From: Notospermus geniculatus
Lineage: Eukaryota; Nemertea; Pilidiophora; Heteronemertea; Lineidae
Direction of reading: 5' to 3'
Assembly: GCA_002633025.1 (NCBI GenBank)
Contig: NMRB01000308.1
Coordinates: forward strand, 339,504 to 403,503
DNA: 64,000 bases
Under the pieces are notes generated by a model that ran no database searches, had not been told where the DNA came from, and worked only from the letters and a program-made list of their open reading frames with translations. How positions within the stretch are numbered: position 1 is the first letter of the stretch; each line of letters opens with the position of its first letter. A program made the translations under genes and the position numbers. Shown here one piece after another: positions 58,989 through 64,000 of the stretch.

Positions 58989-59488
58989 AAGGCCATCGGT
59001 TTTGCAGGGATTAACTTTAACAGTCGTGTTTAGTCATGTTTTGGAGCTAAACTAGAGAGCGAGACACACTGGATCCAGGGCTCTCACTGGAGGTTTCAGT
59101 ACATGTAGAAGGTCAGAGACCTGTGTATTTTTTTCTGGGGTCAGCCCTCAAAAGTCAGGCAACCATGGTCAGTTCACAACATTGGGTGAATCTTCGTGTG
59201 TCATAGTGACTCCTGCTCGTTTTTATTGTGCTTCAGACTACCGGGTACGCACTTTTGTGCGTATTTGACCCGAGACTTCGGGTCATTGAGAACCCTGCTG
59301 GATCACTGCTGCGACAGTAGATACTAGACAATTTTATGCTAGAGCCCCATTTTATGCCAAAGTATCGTGTGCCTCTGGTCAGTCTGTGCATTTTTGCATT
59401 TATGATATCAGAATAGATCATCTTGAAATTTAGTTCCAGCAGGAATAAAATGAAGAGTTATTCTGTTCCTGTGTCCAGAGATGTGATA
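58989..59488. other. Intergenic, nothing recognised
   Basis: No supported gene or repeat. Confidence 0.4.
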
Positions 59489-59597
59489 CAGGCCTTTCCG
59501 TTTGACGGGCGCGAAAATGCATGCTCTTTGCAAACAATTGGATTTCTATTGTTTGCGAGGCGCATGCATTTTCGCGCCCGTCAAGCGGAAAGGCCTG
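59489..59597. repeat. Hairpin element, 109 bp
   Basis: CAGGCCTTTCCG at the left pairs with CGGAAAGGCCTG at the right. The arms continue through GACGGGCGCGAAAATGCATG and GCAAACAAT. Loop TGGATTTCT. Confidence 0.9.
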
Positions 59598-60055
59598 CGA
59601 CCCTTTTGTTGAGATTTACGAGAGTAAATCAAAGTGATTTTGTATGTGATTTACTTAATATTTCTTTTCTTTATTTCTTTGTTTGAATAATAATAAAGTC
59701 TACTTTTCCATATACATATTTTGTTTGTTTCTCATTTCATTTGTATGCTTGTGGATTTTCCCTTCCATGGAAAACAGAAGAAAGTCAACGGTTGTATCTC
59801 GTTTGCAGCATCAGCTCCTATATAGATTAATCATGCATTGAATGCCGTTTTGCTTCACAGAGGAGTTAGAATAAGACAGGGTGTGACAGTGTTGGCGACC
59901 CACAGTTCGGCTTCGCCTCCGATTCCCATTAACTTGGGGATGTCGAGAACCCTTCTTCCAGGCCCAGTGGCTCTGCTCTACACCAGAAAGGCCACCCTAC
60001 TGCCACAGGTACAGCTAGGGCCTAGTTAGGCCTACATTCCACTTCCAATTGGTGC
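59598..60055. other. Intergenic, nothing recognised
   Basis: No supported gene or repeat. Confidence 0.4.
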
Positions 60056-60437
60056 GAGGTTTATCAACGATAACTCCGCAGCGGCTGGGCCGATTTTGAT
60101 GAAACATACGCCAATCGACTTGTCTTTCTTGGCGGTACAGCCATCATCACTGTCATTTTCCCGAAAAACGTGACAGAAAAAAATTCTTTCACAAACCACA
60201 GTTTGTGTTTACGGCCGAAATGGCGGCCATTTTGAAATGACGCAATGCATCGCGCACGTGTAAACTGCACTGAACAGCGTGGCGAAATGAAATGGGTTTT
60301 GAGAAAGGGATCCGTTATGCAGGCCTTACACGAAAAATGAAGATAGCAGAAAGATACCGGCAAGAAAGACAAGTCAATTGATGTATGGTATGTTGAATTT
60401 GACCCAGCCATTGCGGAGATATCGGCTGAAAACCTCG
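60056..60437. repeat. Inverted repeat with diverged arms
   Basis: Near 60056 GCGAGGTTT pairs with AACCTCGC near 60437. The arms share, inverted, CTCCGCARYGGCTGGG, TCRATTGACTTGTCTTTCTTG and a TTTTTCGKGT block. The 135-codon minus-strand open frame here is a shadow. Confidence 0.75.
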
Positions 60438-61071
60438 CGCCACGGGATTTGGAATGAACTGCACCAATCACGCTGACACCCCATTGCGGGCCTCTCGAGT
60501 CTACTCTGACGCCGAGGTTCCGAGGTTATTTGGCGGCAGGTACAGTGAGTAAATCAAGCTCGTTCTCATGGTTCAACCAATCAGCAGTAAGAACATAAAT
60601 TATACTCGGCCTCGCCGGGTGTTTTTTTGCAGTGTAGGTCACATTGGTGGGAGGCGGGAATTTTGAACTGCGATTCATGTCTCGCGCCTGTACAATCATA
60701 GTGCATGCCTTTTCCCGTTTTTTTCACCCAGTACAGTCCGTAATTTTGATTATTTCTTTGCAAGAATGACCTCAATTAATCAGGGGACTCTACTTTCAAA
60801 GTTGACATGTGTTTTTCTCGGCTGGCTGCTACCATTGCAGAGTATTTGTTGATTTCAATGAATATTTCGCCATTTTCTAACTGTAATGCATAGTGCATAA
60901 AGTAGGTCACCGCGTAGTGCGCATTTACGCATACACTCAGTTCGTAATGGTATTTTATCAGGACCCTTAGTACAACATGTATTATAAAAGGCGAAACAAA
61001 AATTGTCAAATGCGCATTTTGGAAACGGTTATTTGATGATAAAGTCTGGTGTTTAGTGCACATATTCGTCA
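60438..61071. other. Intergenic, nothing recognised
   Basis: The minus-strand open frames (60775-60581, 61081-60776) have no domain. Confidence 0.35.
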
Positions 61072-61103
61072 ATGACGTCATTTTGACGTCAAAATGACGT
61101 CAT
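61072..61103. promoter_or_regulatory. 32-bp palindrome with three CRE sites
   Basis: Three perfect TGACGTCA words at 61073-61080, 61084-61091 and 61095-61102, spaced every 11 bp inside a perfect palindrome. TGACGTCA is the full CREB/ATF consensus site. The nearest supported ORF ends 280 bp away, so a target gene is not evident. Confidence 0.6.
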
Positions 61104-61136
61104 AGAAGGTTGTCAATAACCTTATTTGGTAAATTG

Positions 61137-61210
61137 GTATCATATTTCTATCTGTTGGTAATACATTTATAGGGTCTAAATCGAACCAGAAAAAAGTTTC
61201 CTGTACATTG
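61137..61210. repeat. Fragment related to the outer nested foldback arm
   Basis: Contains a CATATTTCTATCTGTTGGTA block, then AGGGTCTAAATCGAACC and GTTTCCTGTACATTG, which correspond in order to 49069-49140 (CATGTTTCTATCTATTGGTT, GGGGTGTAAATCAAACC, GTTAACTGTACATCG). Confidence 0.65.
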
Positions 61211-61384
61211 AAAATTTGGGGGTCGCCATATTGAAAATATGCTAATTAACCACTTTCCCGGGAGCAGATATTGGCCTACTTTTTTTCTGGGGTCAACCAC
61301 AACCTAGTCCTACACCTCCAAGAGAAAAACCTTTTGTATAAATTTTTTTGGGGTTGACCCCTAATTTTTCATATATTGACCCGT

Positions 61385-62149
61385 CTAATCAGGTTCTAAT
61401 ACATTAACTGCACGAATTATCCATTTTGAACCAATATGTTCATTGACAATTAACAATAAGGACTTGGATATGTCGATTGTCAATGTCACGAAGAATTTTT
61501 TTTCTTGAGAGTCACCCAGAAGACTGTTGTAAAACTTCCGAAGTGATGTGGGCCATCGTACTGCAACATGGGAGAGCCTGACCTGACTTTTTTCATTGAA
61601 ACAGTTGATTATTTCAATCAGACTGATTATTGAGTAAGAAAACATATCAACATGGTAAATCAAGGTTCTGGTCGAATAATCTCTTCCTAAACCTTTAAAC
61701 TCGTCAGGGAATTTAATTGTATTCGTGGACTGTAACCTAGCACCAGATTTTGATAAATGTAAGGTGAACGCCATCATTTTCAGATGCTTTCTGCCGTCAT
61801 TACTCTCAAATGAAATCAACAACGATACGTCCAGGGCCAGAAAAAATACGTCCACCCCGGTGATGTGGATTTTGTGCAGTTGTGCCGCTTTTGCCGAGGC
61901 GTTTTGTGATGAGTGAAAAACGAGGCCACTTTTGTTCGATTTCAAGATGAAATTGTGAGCTATAATTAATAAGGTATCTGGTAGGAAACAAACGGACGCG
62001 ATTCCCTCCATGTATTCCTGAATCGCCCATATTCGAGTGACCATGCTGGCGGGGCCTATCCATTCTAAACATTCCCTCCTCGTTTTCATGTCTATTCGGC
62101 CAACATATTCTCCACTTCTAAAATCATACACACTCAACAACGGCCTCAT
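61385..62149 (-). CDS. Unidentified 254-residue ORF
   Basis: A single uninterrupted minus-strand frame from ATG 62149-62147 to TAG 61387-61385, the longest unexplained ORF in the window. It begins MRPLLSVYDFRSGEYVGRID and ends WIIRAVNVLEPD. Alternating short hydrophobic beta-like stretches (SLLISF, KKFFVTLTIDIS, SLLLIVNE) give it a beta-rich character, but no motif allows a family call. A stop codon directly precedes the ATG, and a weak acceptor-like ATAG lies there, so it might be the 3' exon of a longer gene. It is moderately AT-rich like the surroundings. It could be a lineage-specific gene or a remnant of a mobile element. Confidence 0.45.
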   Translation of the reverse strand: MRPLLSVYDFRSGEYVGRIDMKTRRECLEWIGPASMVTRIWAIQEYMEGIASVCFLPDTLLIIAHNFILKSNKSGLVFHSSQNASAKAAQLHKIHITGVDVFFLALDVSLLISFESNDGRKHLKMMAFTLHLSKSGARLQSTNTIKFPDEFKGLGRDYSTRTLIYHVDMFSYSIISLIEIINCFNEKSQVRLSHVAVRWPTSLRKFYNSLLGDSQEKKFFVTLTIDISKSLLLIVNEHIGSKWIIRAVNVLEPD

Positions 62150-63070
62150 CTATGACATTTTAGCTTTTGTCGAGTTGCATGTTTGACATTAATCTCGTAG
62201 ACAATTGTGTAATTTAGACTGAATTTAAGTCGAACTACCTTGTAGTTCGAATTTTTGAAAACTGTTGCATTGTATCTTAGTCGACAACTTGCACTGTCGA
62301 TAAAATACGAAACTAGCCTTATGTATGGCGGGTTATGTGTCTTCGCTAAGATAACAAGATGTTGTGTTGGGTGGAATATTACTTGTATCGAAGATTTGTC
62401 TTCCGTGGGCGGTATGAACGGTATCCTCCTATGGATGCGGTATTCTCCTAATTTTATCTAGGTTATTTAACAAACACATATCAAGAACTTTCTATTCAAA
62501 TGTCCCATTCGGCAACAGAGCTATATAGCGTCCTAATGCTTTTTATACAATCGCGACGTCACACACACGGCAGTGACTAGTCCATTTTAACGCAGAGGGA
62601 ATAGACCTCATTAACTGCCAGCATTTTACATTGTTACGAAAATTAATAGGAGAAAGCGCATGAATTGCCCTCCTGTCGTCTGTCAATTCTCCGTGATTTG
62701 ATTGGCGACTAGGCCCCGTATGACCACATACATGATTGGATATTTTGCCAGATGTTTACAAATTACGGGAATGAGTTAATAGAAGTAATTAAGCTGCCAA
62801 CTTTGTTTCTGGTCGGCTGTTGTGAAAATGCGGTCTTAAATCTATGTTATGACGTCAGTCGACCCGAAAGGTCCTTTCTACGGCAGTTTTATTTTGCGCG
62901 CGGGAAAATGGGTATTTGAAAAACATGGACTATGCACCAATGGACTCTGGATTACTGGACTGAGGAAACCATGGACTGACCAGTCATAAATACCTCATTG
63001 ACATACGCCGCCTGGAATGGAAACCTCTCCGACAGGAGAGTAGGAGCTGAGTCTTGAGAGATTACAGAGT
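62150..63070. other. Intergenic, nothing recognised
   Basis: Region upstream of the unidentified ORF. No other gene or repeat was recognised. Confidence 0.4.
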
Positions 63071-63183
63071 TTAAGAGATCACACGCTAACGATAACGTTT
63101 ACGTTAACGCTATTTCTTGTACGTATTTTATGTACAAAAAATATCGTTAACGTAAATGTTATCATTAGCGTGTGATCTCTTAA
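63071..63183. repeat. Hairpin element with TTAA ends
   Basis: TTAAGAGATCACACGCTAAC at the left pairs with its complement at the right. The arms include GATAACGTTTACGTTAACG. TTAA at both ends is compatible with a TTAA-target element but is itself palindromic. Confidence 0.88.
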
Positions 63184-63696
63184 AGTCCCTATTATGAAGC
63201 TGTCATCACCGTGTGCTGTCGGGTCACATCGAATGTTCATTTAGCTAATAAACAGGTTGTTCGGAAGTGATGGTATCACAAGATCACACAGGCCTTTAGA
63301 TTCCCCCGAGTGAGAAACACCCTGTATTTTTTCCATGCTAATTTGGGGACATTAGGCGCATCGTGATTTTGTCGATCGAGGACCAGTTCAAAGTTTATTC
63401 AGTGAAAAACACACACTGGGGATTAAAGGGTGTACTGTAAACAATTCATGGAAGATGCTGACCTTTCTGGGCACTTCAGAGTCTATAAGTTGAAACACGT
63501 TATTATTTCGATCCGGAATTATCACCGTCTGGAATAGGGTCGAAATTTGCTTTTTTGTATAAAAGTATTGACCCGAGCTAGTATGTTTTTACAACAGTTA
63601 CGACCTGCTCAGTGAAGTTTGTTTTTATGAATAAGGCGCATAACCCGGGCGTTAATTACTTAAGATCCGTGCGACCTACTCAACCATAAACAAGGT
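63184..63696. other. Intergenic, nothing recognised
   Basis: No supported gene or repeat before the terminal tandem array. Confidence 0.4.
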
Positions 63697-64000
63697 GTGA
63701 AGTACTTTATTGTCTACCCGGGACATGACAATTTCGATTGTTTTTAGAATTGTCATGATCGGGTAGGTCGTGCCGCGGCACGGGTTACCTGCCTTCCGAA
63801 AATATTTCTGAAATGAGTTGGAAAGGCCGGGCAGGTGTTTGTGAAGTACTTTATTGTCTACCCGGGACGTGACAATTTCGGTTGTTTTTAGAATTGTCAT
63901 GATCGGGTAGGTCGTGCTGCGGCACGGGTTACCTGCCTTCCGAAAATATTTCGGAAATGAGTTGGACAGGCCGGGCAGGTGTTTGTGAAGTACTTTTATT
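63697..64000. repeat. 144-bp tandem repeat, continuing past the window end
   Basis: Unit starts at 63697, 63841 and 63985 all begin GTGAAGTACTTT, giving an exact 144-bp period. The first two units differ at only a few positions. Each unit contains an internal inverted pair (CTACCCGGGAC with GATCGGGTAG, and GACAATTTC with GAATTGTC). The third copy is cut by the window edge, so the array is longer than seen. Confidence 0.92.

Overview
This window is nuclear DNA of an animal. Its protein-coding genes are split by GT-AG introns, it encodes a recognisable CCAR1-type protein, a conventional actin, a class A GPCR fragment and the ligand-binding exon of a receptor guanylyl cyclase, and it is crowded with short foldback (MITE-like) elements, a tRNA-derived SINE and minisatellites. 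Frequent ACATGTACATGT and AGGCCTA words and the actin sequence suit a marine invertebrate (invertebrate deuterostome or lophotrochozoan). The species cannot be fixed from the sequence alone. Runs of N (24780-24793, 46704-46900) and five isolated N characters show that this is a draft assembly.

Layout. 1-16 kb is gene-poor: two minisatellites (200-727, 8563-9131), a large hAT-like foldback (4259-5013), other inverted repeats and one weak candidate exon (7489-7708). 16.4-23.1 kb on the minus strand holds the first coding exon of a receptor guanylyl cyclase-like protein (17292-16873) and two exons of a class A GPCR. The GPCR lies in a 1.26 kb duplicated block whose second copy has a frameshifted exon. 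Each copy of the block carries a different MITE that the other lacks, so both insertions can be read against an empty site. 23.2-29.4 kb holds a SINE, repeats and a two-exon actin gene on the minus strand. Its first coding exon is present twice in a tandem duplication, and two CArG boxes lie upstream of the distal copy only. 29.5-34 kb is a field of hairpin elements. 34.07-43.74 kb is a 19-exon CCAR1-type gene on the plus strand, encoding about 1107 residues. 44-54.3 kb is intergenic and repeat-dominated, including a three-level nested foldback (47467-49323). 54.69-58.58 kb on the plus strand is a three-exon gene that, with the splice sites proposed here, joins an N-terminal chromo/Tudor-knot-like module to a transposase-like (RNase H fold candidate) domain in one 907-residue protein. 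58.6-64 kb has more hairpins, a 254-codon unidentified ORF on the minus strand (62149-61385), a palindrome holding three CRE sites, and a 144-bp tandem repeat that runs off the window end.

The genes do not form a pathway. CCAR1 is a nuclear transcription and apoptosis co-regulator, actin is cytoskeletal, and the receptor fragments belong to separate signalling genes. The main interest lies in the chromo/Tudor-transposase gene, the presence/absence MITE pair, the actin and GPCR exon duplications (some possibly assembly artefacts, because single Ns mark their edges), and the nested foldbacks.
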